DNA of 46,403 nt from CAZNGF01 sp964572855 (lineage in GTDB: Bacteria; Bipolaricaulota; Bipolaricaulia; RBG-16-55-9; JAJCYT01), in the NCBI GenBank assembly GCA_964572855.1, contig CAZNGF010000009.1, positions 1 to 46,403 on the forward strand, read 5' to 3'. The translations under genes were made by a program, and so were the position numbers. Shown here piece after piece: positions 31,094-38,945 of the stretch. A model generated the notes under the pieces. It had not been told where the DNA came from and did no database searches. It saw only the letters and a list, made by a program, of their open reading frames with translations. Position 1 is the first letter of the stretch, and each line of letters opens with the position of its first letter.

Positions 31094-32035
31094 ATGTCTC
31101 GAATGGGATCCCCTCGGCGCGATCGCACTATCGCACACCGCTGGCGCGACTTGGCCATCCCCGAGCAGGTGGTCTGGGCGCGGCGGGTGTTGCCGGTGGC
31201 CATCTTCCTGGTCGTGGTTTCCGTCCAGCTCTTCCTCAACCTGATCCACACGGGCGGCGATTCGCTCGTGCTCCACCTGAGCGCGGAGGTCGTGGTGTAC
31301 GCGCTGCTGGGACCCGCGGTCATGTGGGTCGTGCTGCACTGGATCGAGCGCCAGCTCAAAGAGAAGGAGCGGGTGGAGCGCCGCCTGCGCGAGCAGGAAC
31401 AGCGCATGCTCCAGATTGCCGACGACGTGCGCGCGGAAATTGCCAACGACCTGCACGACCAGTTGGGTCCGCATCTGTTTGCGCTCGGGCTCAAGGTCGA
31501 CGTATGCCGCAAACTGCTGCCCGCGGAGCCCGAGCAGGTCGCCACCGAGTTGCACCTGATCAAGGACGGGCTCAAACAAAGCGTCCACGAGGTACGACGC
31601 GCGGTCTACGCGCTACGGCCCATCGAGCTGGAAAGCCTGGGTTTCTTCGACGTGCTGTACAAGATGGAGGCGGACTACCGCGAGGTCGGGGAGCTGGGAT
31701 TTCATCTCTCGATTACGGGGGAGGACACACCGCTGTCGGACGAGGTCGAGGTGGGCCTGTTCCACATCGTGCAGGAAGCGCTCTACAACGTGCGGCGGCA
31801 CGCGCGGGCCTCCAACGTGTGGGTGGATGTGGATGCCAATCGCACGTCCCTGCACCTTGCCGTCAGAGACGACGGGCGAGGGTTCGACGCGGATCGGGTG
31901 TCCGAAGGCGTTGGCTTGAGCCACATGAGGGCGCGCTGTGAGGCGCTCGGGGGCACCTTCTCGCTGGAGAGCCAACCGGGCGAGGGGACCCTTATCCGGA
32001 TCGACCTGCCCTTGAAACGAGGCAAACGCAAATGA
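31094..32035 (+). CDS. Sensor histidine kinase, NarL-pair type (HisKA_3)
   Basis: The 313-residue membrane kinase has two hydrophobic segments (about 31-52 and 64-84) with almost no periplasmic loop. A short coiled coil (KEKERVERRLREQEQ) leads to the HisKA_3 site ANDLHDQLGPH (H121), and the HATPase has DDGRGF and GVGLSHMRARCEALGG. With such a small input domain it may sense within the membrane or through a partner such as the cupredoxins. No RBS precedes ATG 31094; a TAGAAT box at 31090-31095 would start the message at about 31102-31103, exactly on a second in-frame ATG (31103), so a leaderless start there is possible. Its stop overlaps the regulator start by four bases. Confidence 0.9.
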   Translation: MSRMGSPRRDRTIAHRWRDLAIPEQVVWARRVLPVAIFLVVVSVQLFLNLIHTGGDSLVLHLSAEVVVYALLGPAVMWVVLHWIERQLKEKERVERRLREQEQRMLQIADDVRAEIANDLHDQLGPHLFALGLKVDVCRKLLPAEPEQVATELHLIKDGLKQSVHEVRRAVYALRPIELESLGFFDVLYKMEADYREVGELGFHLSITGEDTPLSDEVEVGLFHIVQEALYNVRRHARASNVWVDVDANRTSLHLAVRDDGRGFDADRVSEGVGLSHMRARCEALGGTFSLESQPGEGTLIRIDLPLKRGKRK

Positions 32036-32685
32036 TTCGCGTCCTGGTCGCAGATGACCACACCCTGGTGCGCCAGGCTTTGGTCCAGATGCTGGACATG
32101 GAGCCCGACATGGACGTCGTGGGCGAGGCCGACACCGCCGACCTGGCTGTCGAGCGCTGCAAACTGTTGGCCCCCGACGTCGTGCTAATGGACATCCACA
32201 TGCCCGACGGCTCGGAGGGGATCGAGGCCACCCGGTCCATCACGGCCCAACACCCGGAGGTCAAGGTCATCGTGCTCACCATGGAACGGCGCGACCAGTA
32301 CCTGTTCGAGGCGATCCAGGCCGGCGCCCGAGGTTATCTGCTCAAGAACGCCGACACCGAAGAGCTCGTCGAGGGCATCCGAGCTGCTGCCGGTGGCGAT
32401 GCCGCCGTCGACACGACGTTGTCCCGCAAGATGCTGGAGGAGTTCAAGCGCTTGACCAGTCGACGTCCCGAGACGCCCTTCCAGCAGCTCACCGAGCGGG
32501 AACGCCAGATCTTGAGCCTGCTGGCCCGGGGCGCCAACAACCACGAAATCGCCCAACGGCTCGACATCAGTGAGAAGACCGTGCGAAACAGACTTTCGGG
32601 CATCTTCGACAAATTACACGTCAACAACCGCACCCAGGCGGCGCTGCTGGCCAAGCAGGAAGGCTGGGACCGGCTGGACGATTGA
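32032..32685 (+). CDS. LuxR/NarL-family response regulator
   Basis: The 217-residue partner of the upstream kinase (ATGA overlap). The receiver domain has acidic pocket ADDH, phosphoacceptor D54 (VLMDIHMPDG), the switch threonine in VLTM and lysine in LLKNAD. The C-terminal LuxR helix-turn-helix is LTERERQILSLLARGANNHEIAQRLDISEKTVRNRLSGIFDKL. It likely binds the paired sites at 31028-31068 and controls both the two-component genes and the divergent cupredoxins. Confidence 0.95.
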   Translation: MIRVLVADDHTLVRQALVQMLDMEPDMDVVGEADTADLAVERCKLLAPDVVLMDIHMPDGSEGIEATRSITAQHPEVKVIVLTMERRDQYLFEAIQAGARGYLLKNADTEELVEGIRAAAGGDAAVDTTLSRKMLEEFKRLTSRRPETPFQQLTERERQILSLLARGANNHEIAQRLDISEKTVRNRLSGIFDKLHVNNRTQAALLAKQEGWDRLDD

Positions 32686-32729
32686 ATCAAGCCCTGCCCT
32701 CCTTTGGATCTTCACAGGTTCTTCGACCT

Positions 32730-32753
32730 CGCTTCGCATTCCTCTGCTAGCAT
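32730..32753 (+). promoter_or_regulatory. Candidate promoter of the envelope metal operon
   Basis: TAGCAT at 32748-32753 is a fair -10 box; the matching -35 (around GACCTC, 32725-32730) is poor, so the promoter may need an activator. The first gene starts at 32779 behind AAGGAGG. Confidence 0.35.
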
Positions 32754-32778
32754 GGCGCGTGTAAAGGAGGAATGAAAC

Positions 32779-33039
32779 ATGAAGAACTGGTTGAAACACA
32801 CCGTGATCGCGATCGGAATGACCGGCTTGCTCCTGTCCGGAGCGCCCTTGGCTTGGGCGCACGCCGAGGGCGCGCGGGGCGCCTCCAACTGGATGAACGG
32901 ATGGGATCACTGGGCCATGGGCGCCGGCTGGATGTGGATCGTGCCCGCCCTGTTCCTCGTCCTGCTGGTTTTGGGCGGGGTCGCGCTGGTGAAGGCGCTC
33001 GTGCCGGTTTCCTCGAATCGTTCTGATGGAAAGGAGTAA
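32779..33039 (+). CDS. Small membrane protein with signal peptide and one helix
   Basis: The 86-residue product starts behind AAAGGAGGAATGAAAC. Residues 1-28 are a signal peptide or first helix (TVIAIGMTGLLLSGAPLAWAHA). A Trp/Met/His-rich loop (NWMNGWDHWAMGAGWMW) leads into a second helix (IVPALFLVLLVLGGVALVKAL). The loop composition would suit a metal ligand site outside the membrane. It is the first gene of an eight-gene run that includes a two-component system, and ends 2 bases before the next start. No family is recognised. Confidence 0.75.
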   Translation: MKNWLKHTVIAIGMTGLLLSGAPLAWAHAEGARGASNWMNGWDHWAMGAGWMWIVPALFLVLLVLGGVALVKALVPVSSNRSDGKE

Positions 33040-33041
33040 CC

Positions 33042-33698
33042 GTGTCCCGCAAGGCGCTTTTGATCGGCATCGGGTTCCTGCTGCTCGGCGGGGCCCTGTG
33101 GGCGGTGGCGTGGTCGGCCACGCAGGGGCCGGCGATGATGCGGGCCTGGACGCCTCAAACGACCTTTCCAACCGGGCAAGGACAACCCTTGACGCTGGAT
33201 CAGGCCGAGCAGGTCGTGCAGGCCTACTTGGATGACGTTGGCGATCGGGACTTGGCGCTCTCCGAGGTGATGGCCTTTGACAACCACTTCTACGCGGCAA
33301 TCAAGGAGCGTGACAGCGGCGTGCACGCCATGGAGCTGCTGGTCGATCGCTCCAGCGGGCGCGTGCTGCCCGAGCCCGGTCCCAACATGATGTGGAACGC
33401 GAAATACGGCCACATGCGCGTGCCCATGATGGGCTGGATGATGGGGCAAAGGACAACGGGATCCATGAAACTCTCGGCCGCCGATGCGCGTCAGGCCGCC
33501 CAGCGCTTCCTGGACGAAACGCAGCCGGGGGCCGTTGCGGGCGAGCCCGATCGATTCTACGGCTATTACACGCTGCACGCGCTGCGCGACGGGCGCGTGG
33601 TTGGCATGCTGAGCGTGCACGGCGACAATGGTCAAGTGTGGGCCCACAGTTGGCACGGGGAGTTCTTGGAGGAGCGGTCCTTCGACGGGGAGCACTGA
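33042..33698 (+). CDS. Membrane-anchored PepSY-like protein
   Basis: The 218-residue product starts at GTG. A single N-terminal helix (ALLIGIGFLLLGGALWAVAW) anchors an external part with two PepSY-like units: LTLDQAEQVVQAYLDDVG...FYAAIKERDSGVHAMELLVDRSSGRVLPE, and LSAADARQAAQRFLDETQ...YYTLHALRDGRVVGMLSVHGDNGQVW. Between them lies a methionine-rich stretch (GHMRVPMMGWMMGQ). PepSY units often inhibit peptidases or bind partners in the envelope. Ten bases later a response regulator begins, so it may modulate the following sensor kinase. Assignment is by pattern. Confidence 0.72.
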   Translation: MSRKALLIGIGFLLLGGALWAVAWSATQGPAMMRAWTPQTTFPTGQGQPLTLDQAEQVVQAYLDDVGDRDLALSEVMAFDNHFYAAIKERDSGVHAMELLVDRSSGRVLPEPGPNMMWNAKYGHMRVPMMGWMMGQRTTGSMKLSAADARQAAQRFLDETQPGAVAGEPDRFYGYYTLHALRDGRVVGMLSVHGDNGQVWAHSWHGEFLEERSFDGEH

Positions 33699-33707
33699 GG
33701 CGGCACG

Positions 33708-34409
33708 ATGGCGCAGAAAATCCTGGTGGTCGACGACGAGCCCAAGATCGTGGAGCTCGTGCGCGGCTTTTTGCAGCAAGAGGGTTTCGTGGTCATCGGC
33801 GCTCACGACGGAAAGCAAGCACTGGATCGCTACGAGCGGGAACAGCCCGCCTTGGTGATTCTGGACCTCATGCTGCCCGAGATCGACGGCTTCGAGGTGG
33901 CCCGCGAACTCCGCAAGCGCGGCAAAACCCCGATCATCATGCTCACGGCCCGCACCGAGACGGTCGACCGGGTGCTGGGCCTGGAGCTGGGCGCCGACGA
34001 CTACGTGCCCAAGCCCTTCGACCCCCGCGAGCTCACGGCCCGCGTGCGGGCGGTGCTGCGGCGCGCGGCGGAGCCCTTCGAGGCGCGGGTGCTTCTGCGC
34101 GGCCCGCTGGAAATCGACCTGGACGGCCACGAACTGCGGCTGCGGGGCGAGCCGGTCGAGCTCACCCCGCTGGAGTTCAAGCTGCTGGCCGAGCTGGCCA
34201 GGCATCCCGGCAGGGTCCTGAGCCGGACGCAGCTGCTCGAGCTGCTGGAGGGCACGACCTATGCCGCCCTGGAGCGCACCGTGGACACACACGTCAAGAA
34301 CCTGCGCCGCAAGATCGAGCCCGATCCGCAGATCCCTTCCTACGTTCTGACCGTTTACGGCGTCGGCTATCGCTTCGCCAAACCGGGCGAGCTGGAAGCC
34401 GGGGGCTGA
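33708..34409 (+). CDS. OmpR-family response regulator
   Basis: The 233-residue product has a receiver domain with the acidic pair VDDEP, phosphoacceptor D53 (ILDLMLPEIDG), switch residues in MLTAR and PKPFDPREL. A winged-helix output domain (LTPLEFKLLAELARHPGRVLSRTQLLE, ending VYGVGYRFAKPGE) follows. It is encoded 4 bases before its kinase. Resemblance to BaeR/CopR-type regulators and the surrounding genes suggests an envelope-stress or copper response. Confidence 0.95.
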   Translation: MAQKILVVDDEPKIVELVRGFLQQEGFVVIGAHDGKQALDRYEREQPALVILDLMLPEIDGFEVARELRKRGKTPIIMLTARTETVDRVLGLELGADDYVPKPFDPRELTARVRAVLRRAAEPFEARVLLRGPLEIDLDGHELRLRGEPVELTPLEFKLLAELARHPGRVLSRTQLLELLEGTTYAALERTVDTHVKNLRRKIEPDPQIPSYVLTVYGVGYRFAKPGELEAGG

Positions 34410-34413
34410 CCCG

Positions 34414-35799
34414 ATGCGCTGGCTCAAGGCCCTGGACGAACGCACCCCCTTTGGCGTCAAGCTCGCGGGGGCGTTTGCGGCCATCATCGTGATTGGGGTG
34501 GTCGTCGTGTATTTGACGCTGCAAGACACGATGCTGAACACGTTCGCGCAGTACGCGGACGAGACGAGCGTGATCCACGCGCGGGGCATGGCCCCGTTCT
34601 TCGCCTACTACTACGGACAAAACGGAGATTGGGAAGGCGTGGGCCGCTTGCTCTCGGCCATGAGCAGCGCGCACGGTCCGCTGGGCGAGCATCTCGTGCT
34701 CGTCGATGCCGCCGGGCACGTGCTCGGGCCTTCCGACTCCCCGCTGCACGATCACGTTCTGGAGCGCGCCTTGATCAACCAGGGCGCTCCCGTGATGGTG
34801 GATGGTCATCGGGTCGGAACGCTGTTGGCTAACCTCGGGTCGGCACCACCTCAATTGTTGGCCGCGCGCTTTTCGGACTCGATCCGCCGCTCCATCGCCG
34901 GGGCAGCGCTGGCGGCCGCCGGCGTCGCGCTGCTGCTGGGCGTGCTCACCGTGCGCCAGCTGACGCGTCCCCTGCGCCAGCTCAGCCACGCCTCGCACGC
35001 GGTCGCCGCCGGTGGCCTGGACCGGCGCGTGGACATCCGCTCGCGCGACGTGCTCGGACAGCTCGGCGCGGACTTCAACACCATGGCCGGCAAGCTGGAA
35101 CGGTCCGAGGCGCTGCGACGGCGCATGATCGCCGACATCGCCCACGAACTGCGCACCCCCCTGACCGTGCTGCAGGGGAACCTCCAGGGTTTGAAGGAAG
35201 GCGTGTTCGAGCCGGAGCCGGCGTACTTGGCATCCCTCCACGACGAAAGCCAACTCCTGGGGCGTCTGGTCAACGACCTGCGCGACCTCTCGCTGGCCGA
35301 GGCCGGCGAGCTCGTGCTCGAGCGCGTCGAAACGTCGATCGCCGATCTGTTTCAGCGCGCGCTCCAGCCCTTAAAGCCCCTGCTGGATTCGCAACGCATC
35401 GTGATTGAGAGCGACATCCCGCTGGACTTGCCGCCCGTCTGGGTGGACCCGGACCGGATGAATCAAGTGCTGAACAACCTGCTGAGCAACGCGGCCCGAC
35501 ACGCGCCGGAGGGCGGAGCGATTGCGTTGCGCGCGGAGCGTCGAGACGGACACGTGCGCATTGCCGTGTCCGACACCGGTTCGGGCATTGCTCCCGAGGA
35601 TCTGCCCAACGTGTTCGAGCGCTTCTGGCGCGCGGACGAGTCGCGCGCCCGCCGGAGCGGCGGGTCGGGGCTGGGGCTGGCCATCGTCAAGAACTTGGTC
35701 GAAGCCCATGGCGGCTCGGTGGGCGTCGATAGCGCGCTGGGGTCGGGGACGACTTTCTACGTCACGCTTCCCGTCGGCAGGGAAGGGCAATCCCGATGA
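34414..35799 (+). CDS. HAMP-type sensor histidine kinase (BaeS-like)
   Basis: The 461-residue product has helix 1 at about 16-37, a periplasmic sensor of about 120 residues, and helix 2 at about 160-180. HAMP (TRPLRQLSHASHAVAAGGLDRRV), HisKA with H244 (DIAHELRTPL) and HATPase follow, with N box NQVLNNLLSNAARHA, DTGSGI, FERFWRADESR and GGSGLGLAIVK. The sensor part has several His and Met but no clear metal motif. Partner of the preceding regulator. Its stop overlaps the next start by four bases (ATGA), tying it to the Cys/His-rich protein. Confidence 0.95.
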   Translation: MRWLKALDERTPFGVKLAGAFAAIIVIGVVVVYLTLQDTMLNTFAQYADETSVIHARGMAPFFAYYYGQNGDWEGVGRLLSAMSSAHGPLGEHLVLVDAAGHVLGPSDSPLHDHVLERALINQGAPVMVDGHRVGTLLANLGSAPPQLLAARFSDSIRRSIAGAALAAAGVALLLGVLTVRQLTRPLRQLSHASHAVAAGGLDRRVDIRSRDVLGQLGADFNTMAGKLERSEALRRRMIADIAHELRTPLTVLQGNLQGLKEGVFEPEPAYLASLHDESQLLGRLVNDLRDLSLAEAGELVLERVETSIADLFQRALQPLKPLLDSQRIVIESDIPLDLPPVWVDPDRMNQVLNNLLSNAARHAPEGGAIALRAERRDGHVRIAVSDTGSGIAPEDLPNVFERFWRADESRARRSGGSGLGLAIVKNLVEAHGGSVGVDSALGSGTTFYVTLPVGREGQSR

Positions 35800-36101
35800 A
35801 CGTGACGCGCTTGCTCCTGGCGCTGCTGCTTGTGTGGTCGGCGTTCCCCGCCGCTTCTGGGGTAGTGATGGGGAATCAAGCCCAGCCGACTTCGCCTCAA
35901 TTCGATTCGAGGTTGGACGCGTGTTGTACGCATGCTCACGCAGCCAGCCACTGCCCCAACGCGGGGGAGTGCTCCTGCCCGACGCCTGCGGCGACGGCCA
36001 CCACCCACACAAGGGTTGGCTTGACGCCACTCGTGTGGGAGGCTGACCTTGCCTTAAGCATTCCACTGCGCGCCACGCGCCTGTTGCATCCGCCTGCCTG
36101 A
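35796..36101 (+). CDS. Small secreted Cys/His-rich protein
   Basis: The 101-residue product is translationally coupled to the kinase (ATGA overlap). A signal peptide (about 1-22, LLLALLLVWSAFPAASG) is followed by the cluster CCTHAHAASHCPNAGECSCP (five Cys, three His within 20 residues), which looks like a soft-metal site. The C-terminal part (LSIPLRATRLLHPPA) recalls the basic-proline ends of copper-linked DUF2946/CopL-like proteins, but this is only a resemblance. A periplasmic copper- or mercury-binding role is inferred from composition and operon. Confidence 0.7.
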   Translation: MNVTRLLLALLLVWSAFPAASGVVMGNQAQPTSPQFDSRLDACCTHAHAASHCPNAGECSCPTPAATATTHTRVGLTPLVWEADLALSIPLRATRLLHPPA

Positions 36102-36174
36102 CCCCTTCCCACCGACAGTTGGTTCTTCCCGCGCCGATCGTGGGGCGTGTCCCGTCTCTGGAAGGAGTCATTCC

Positions 36175-36726
36175 ATGTCCAAGAAAAAGCGTCACAACAG
36201 CGAGAAGCGACATCGCAATAGCGTGCGGAAAGCGGGTTATCTCGGGAGCGCGTTGCTGGGGCTGCTGCTGGTGGCCGGCGTCCTGTGGGCGACCTCACAG
36301 CCCGAAGACGAGCCCGAACCAACGGCGGCCACCGCGCCTGGCGTGCTGGAAGCGCTGCCCGCCAGCTACGACTTCGACCAGGTCAGCGTGCGGCGCGGCG
36401 AGGTCTATGCGACCTTCACGCTGCGCAACAACAGCGGCGGCGACGTCGTGCTGCGCGACATGGCCACCTCGTGCGCCTGCACCGAGGCCGCCGTGGTGGT
36501 CGAGGGCTGGGAGGGACCGCGTTTCAACATGCGCGCCCACGGCAGCAACCCGCGTGACTGGTCGCACGCCTTGGGGGCCGGGGAGACGGTCGAACTGCGC
36601 GTCTACTACGACCCGCGCGTGCACGCGGGTTTTCGGGGCCGGGCCGTGCGCGAGGTGTATCTCTTCGGGGAGAACTTGCGCGAACCCCTGACCACGGTTC
36701 GGATCTACGTCACGCAGGTGAGCTAG
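36175..36726 (+). CDS. Membrane-anchored DUF1573-domain protein
   Basis: The 183-residue product has a very basic cytoplasmic N-terminus (KKKRHNSEKRHRNSVRK), one helix (GYLGSALLGLLLVAGVLWA) and an external immunoglobulin-like DUF1573 domain. The domain contains the family cysteine motif TSCACTEA and ends in YDPRVHAGFRGRAVREVYL. AAGGAG precedes the ATG. A second DUF1573 gene and a DsbD/CcdA-like gene follow immediately, which suggests that the CxC cysteines are kept reduced by that protein. Function of the domain is not established. Confidence 0.85.
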   Translation: MSKKKRHNSEKRHRNSVRKAGYLGSALLGLLLVAGVLWATSQPEDEPEPTAATAPGVLEALPASYDFDQVSVRRGEVYATFTLRNNSGGDVVLRDMATSCACTEAAVVVEGWEGPRFNMRAHGSNPRDWSHALGAGETVELRVYYDPRVHAGFRGRAVREVYLFGENLREPLTTVRIYVTQVS

Positions 36727-36734
36727 GAGGGATC

Positions 36735-37160
36735 ATGAGCATGGGCAAACGCATCGTCTGGCTGCTTGCGGTCGTGGTCATCCTGGGCGGGATGGCCTGG
36801 GCCCGCTACGCGCAAGTCGACACGCCCAGGGCGCCCGAGCTGACCGTCACGCCGGCGTCTTACGACTTCGGACCGGTCAGCCAACTATCCAAGACGACGT
36901 TCGAATTGAAGAACACGGGCAACGCCCCCCTGAACCTGCTGGGCGTGAGCACCTCGTGCGGCTGCACCCAAGCGTGGTTCGAGCGCGACACCCTGCTGCC
37001 TGGAGACACCACCCCACTGCACGTGTCGTTCGACCCCAACGCCCATGAAGGGCTGGAGGGCGAGATCCTACGCCAAGTCTTCCTGCGCACGGACGCGAGA
37101 GAGAACGCCGAGCGGGTCATCGCGCTGACGGCGACCGTCGTCCAGGAGGGGGCACCGTGA
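36735..37160 (+). CDS. Second DUF1573-domain protein
   Basis: The 141-residue product has an N-terminal helix (RIVWLLAVVVILGGMAWARY) and an Ig-like DUF1573 domain with YDFGPVSQLSKTTFELKNTGNAPL, the cysteine motif TSCGCTQA, and FDPNAHEGLEGEILRQVFL. The motif fits the family consensus better than that of the neighbour. The start is 8 bases after the preceding stop, and the stop overlaps the next gene (GTGA). The two paralogues differ in N-terminal charge and may have distinct partners. Confidence 0.88.
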   Translation: MSMGKRIVWLLAVVVILGGMAWARYAQVDTPRAPELTVTPASYDFGPVSQLSKTTFELKNTGNAPLNLLGVSTSCGCTQAWFERDTLLPGDTTPLHVSFDPNAHEGLEGEILRQVFLRTDARENAERVIALTATVVQEGAP

Positions 37161-38380
37161 AGCACCTCCTCCTGCTCCTGTTGGGCGGGCTCGCCCTGGC
37201 CTCCGCCGTCACCTCGGCGCAAACGGCGCCACTCGAACCGGCTACGATCTACTACAACGAGGCCTGCCGCGACTGTACGGCCTACATTCGGGACGATCTC
37301 GTGCCCCTGCTTACGTCGCTCGGGATCTCTGACGTCGTCTGGAAAGACTTCATCAACGAGCCTGAAAACCGCGCCGAGCTGGTGGAGCGCAGCGCCGCGC
37401 TTGGCATCCCCCCGAACCTGCAGGGCCACATGACCGTGATGCTGGGCGAGCGGATCGTGCTTCAAGGACACGTCCCACCCGACATCATCCGTGACTTGGT
37501 CCAGATGCCGCCGGAGGCGTTCGGGCGCATCGTCGTGTTTCAGGACCAGATGGCCGGCATGAACGAATCCGTGCAGAGCTATCAGGTCTGGGCCTTTGCC
37601 GGACCGGTGCGCACCCTTCCCATCGAGATACCGATTGCCGAGTACCTGGACTGGTTCTCGCAAAACCGAGACGGATTCGAGGACGAACCGCAAGAAACCT
37701 GGGGCGCGTGGACTTGGCTCCCGCTGATCGTGGGTACGGGCCTGCTGGACGGGGTCAACCCCTGCGCCTTTGCGGTGCTGCTGTTTTTCATCGCCTTTTT
37801 GTTCACGATCCACCGCGCGCGGGCCGACATGCTCAAGGTGGGCTTCGTCTACATCGGGATGATCTACCTGACGTATCTGGCCATCGGGCTGGGGTTGCTG
37901 CAGGCCATCGTGATCACCGACACGCCGCACTTCATGGCCAAGGCGGGCTCCTGGCTGCTGATCGGCCTGGGGCTCGTCAACGTCAAGGACTTCTTCTGGT
38001 ATGGACGGGGTTTCTCGCTCAGCCCGTCCCACCGCATGCACCAGGCGAGCATGGACTGGCTCAAGCGCGCCACGCTGCCGGCCACGGTCGTGGGCGGCGT
38101 GCTGGTCGGCCTGTGCACCTTCCCCTGCAGCGGCGGCGTGTACGTGGCCGTGCTGGGCATGCTGTCGGCCAAGGCGTCCTACTGGTCCGGCTTCGGCTAC
38201 CTGCTGCTCTACAACGTCATGTTCGTCGTCCCGTTGGTCGCGGTGCTGTTGGCCGTGGGCAACCGGCGGGCCGTCGGCCGGCTCATGCGCTGGGAGGCGG
38301 GCCACAAGCGCACGATCAAGCTCGCGCTCGGTGTCGGCATGGTGACGCTGGGGGGGGTGATCCTGATCTGGTTCGTGTGA
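37157..38380 (+). CDS. CcdA/DsbD-like thiol-disulfide membrane protein
   Basis: The 407-residue product starts at GTG overlapping the previous stop. A signal peptide (about 1-22) leads to a thioredoxin-like periplasmic domain with C37-x-x-C40 (NEACRDC), then from about 185 six or more transmembrane helices of the CcdA/DsbD type. C203 (GVNPCAFAV) and C324 (TFPCSGG) are the membrane redox pair. It should carry reducing power from the cytoplasm to envelope thiols. As last gene of the operon after two CxC-containing DUF1573 proteins and a Cys-rich protein, it probably keeps their metal-binding cysteines reduced. Confidence 0.9.
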   Translation: MKHLLLLLLGGLALASAVTSAQTAPLEPATIYYNEACRDCTAYIRDDLVPLLTSLGISDVVWKDFINEPENRAELVERSAALGIPPNLQGHMTVMLGERIVLQGHVPPDIIRDLVQMPPEAFGRIVVFQDQMAGMNESVQSYQVWAFAGPVRTLPIEIPIAEYLDWFSQNRDGFEDEPQETWGAWTWLPLIVGTGLLDGVNPCAFAVLLFFIAFLFTIHRARADMLKVGFVYIGMIYLTYLAIGLGLLQAIVITDTPHFMAKAGSWLLIGLGLVNVKDFFWYGRGFSLSPSHRMHQASMDWLKRATLPATVVGGVLVGLCTFPCSGGVYVAVLGMLSAKASYWSGFGYLLLYNVMFVVPLVAVLLAVGNRRAVGRLMRWEAGHKRTIKLALGVGMVTLGGVILIWFV

Positions 38381-38441
38381 GAGCACCTGGTCCCGAAGGG
38401 GCCTGCTCCGAGAAGAAACCTCGGCGCCGCACGTGCTCTCA
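38378..38441. terminator. Three-way-junction-like structure between convergent genes
   Basis: Outer stem TGAGAGCAC (38378-38386) with GTGCTCTCA (38433-38441), nine perfect pairs. Inside are two small stems, GGTCCC-GAA-GGGGCC and CCGAG-AAGAAAC-CTCGG. It lies between the end of the thiol-disulfide gene and the end of the merR-type gene. No T run is present. It may terminate both transcripts or form a stable 3' end. Confidence 0.5.
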
Positions 38442-38449
38442 AAGGCCGA

Positions 38450-38860
38450 TCACGTCAACAGCACGTCGATGATGGGGCAGTCCGGCACGTGGCCCCCCTC
38501 ACACTGGGCGGCCATCGCCTTCAAGGTGGCTTGGAGCTTGGCCAAGTCCGCGATCTTGCGCTCGATCTCGGCCAGATGGTTCAACGTGATTTCCCTGACC
38601 TCGGCGCAGGTGTAGGCGTTGGCGTTGACCAAGCTCAACAGCTCGCGCACCTCGTCCAGGTGAAAACCCAGCGCCCGTGCGCGGCGAATGAAGGTCAGGC
38701 GCTTGATGTGGTCGTCGCTGTAGAGCCGAAAGCCGCCCGGAGAGCGCTCCGGCTCTGGCAGCAGGCCGATGCGCTCGTAATAGCGGATCGTCTCGATGCG
38801 GCAGCCCGTGAGCTCGGAGACGACCCCGATGGTGGGCTTTCGTTGATCAGCTGCTGGCAT
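38450..38860 (-). CDS. MerR-family metal-responsive regulator
   Basis: The 136-residue product has an N-terminal winged helix (TIGVVSELTGCRIETIRYYERIGLLPEPERSPGGFRLY), a dimerisation helix and a metal loop. C85 (NAYTCAEV) matches the first mercury cysteine of MerR. C120 and C128 (QCEGGHVPDCPI, with H124) form the loop, spaced 8 apart as in CueR (112/120) rather than 9 as in MerR. Three cysteines favour Hg, Pb, Cd or Zn over Cu(I). It is divergent from an operon with MerB-like, GDCCVxC and ABC-export genes, whose promoter carries a MerR-type dyad in a 19-base spacer. Confidence 0.9.
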   Translation of the reverse strand: MPAADQRKPTIGVVSELTGCRIETIRYYERIGLLPEPERSPGGFRLYSDDHIKRLTFIRRARALGFHLDEVRELLSLVNANAYTCAEVREITLNHLAEIERKIADLAKLQATLKAMAAQCEGGHVPDCPIIDVLLT

Positions 38861-38873
38861 GGCTGCTTCTCCC

Positions 38874-38904
38874 TTGACCCTGTAGTGGCTATAGAGTGTA
38901 GCAT
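38874..38904 (+). promoter_or_regulatory. MerR-type promoter with 19-base spacer and dyad operator
   Basis: TTGACC (38874-38879), 19 bases, TAGCAT (38899-38904). Over-long spacers of 19-20 bases are the hallmark of MerR-activated promoters. The dyad ACCCTGTAG-TGG-CTATAGAGT (38877-38897) closely resembles ZntR/CadR/PbrR sites. It reads toward the operon starting at 38946. Confidence 0.85.
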
Positions 38905-38945
38905 GAATGCCAACGCTCGCAAACGGGCACGACTAAGGAGGCGCC

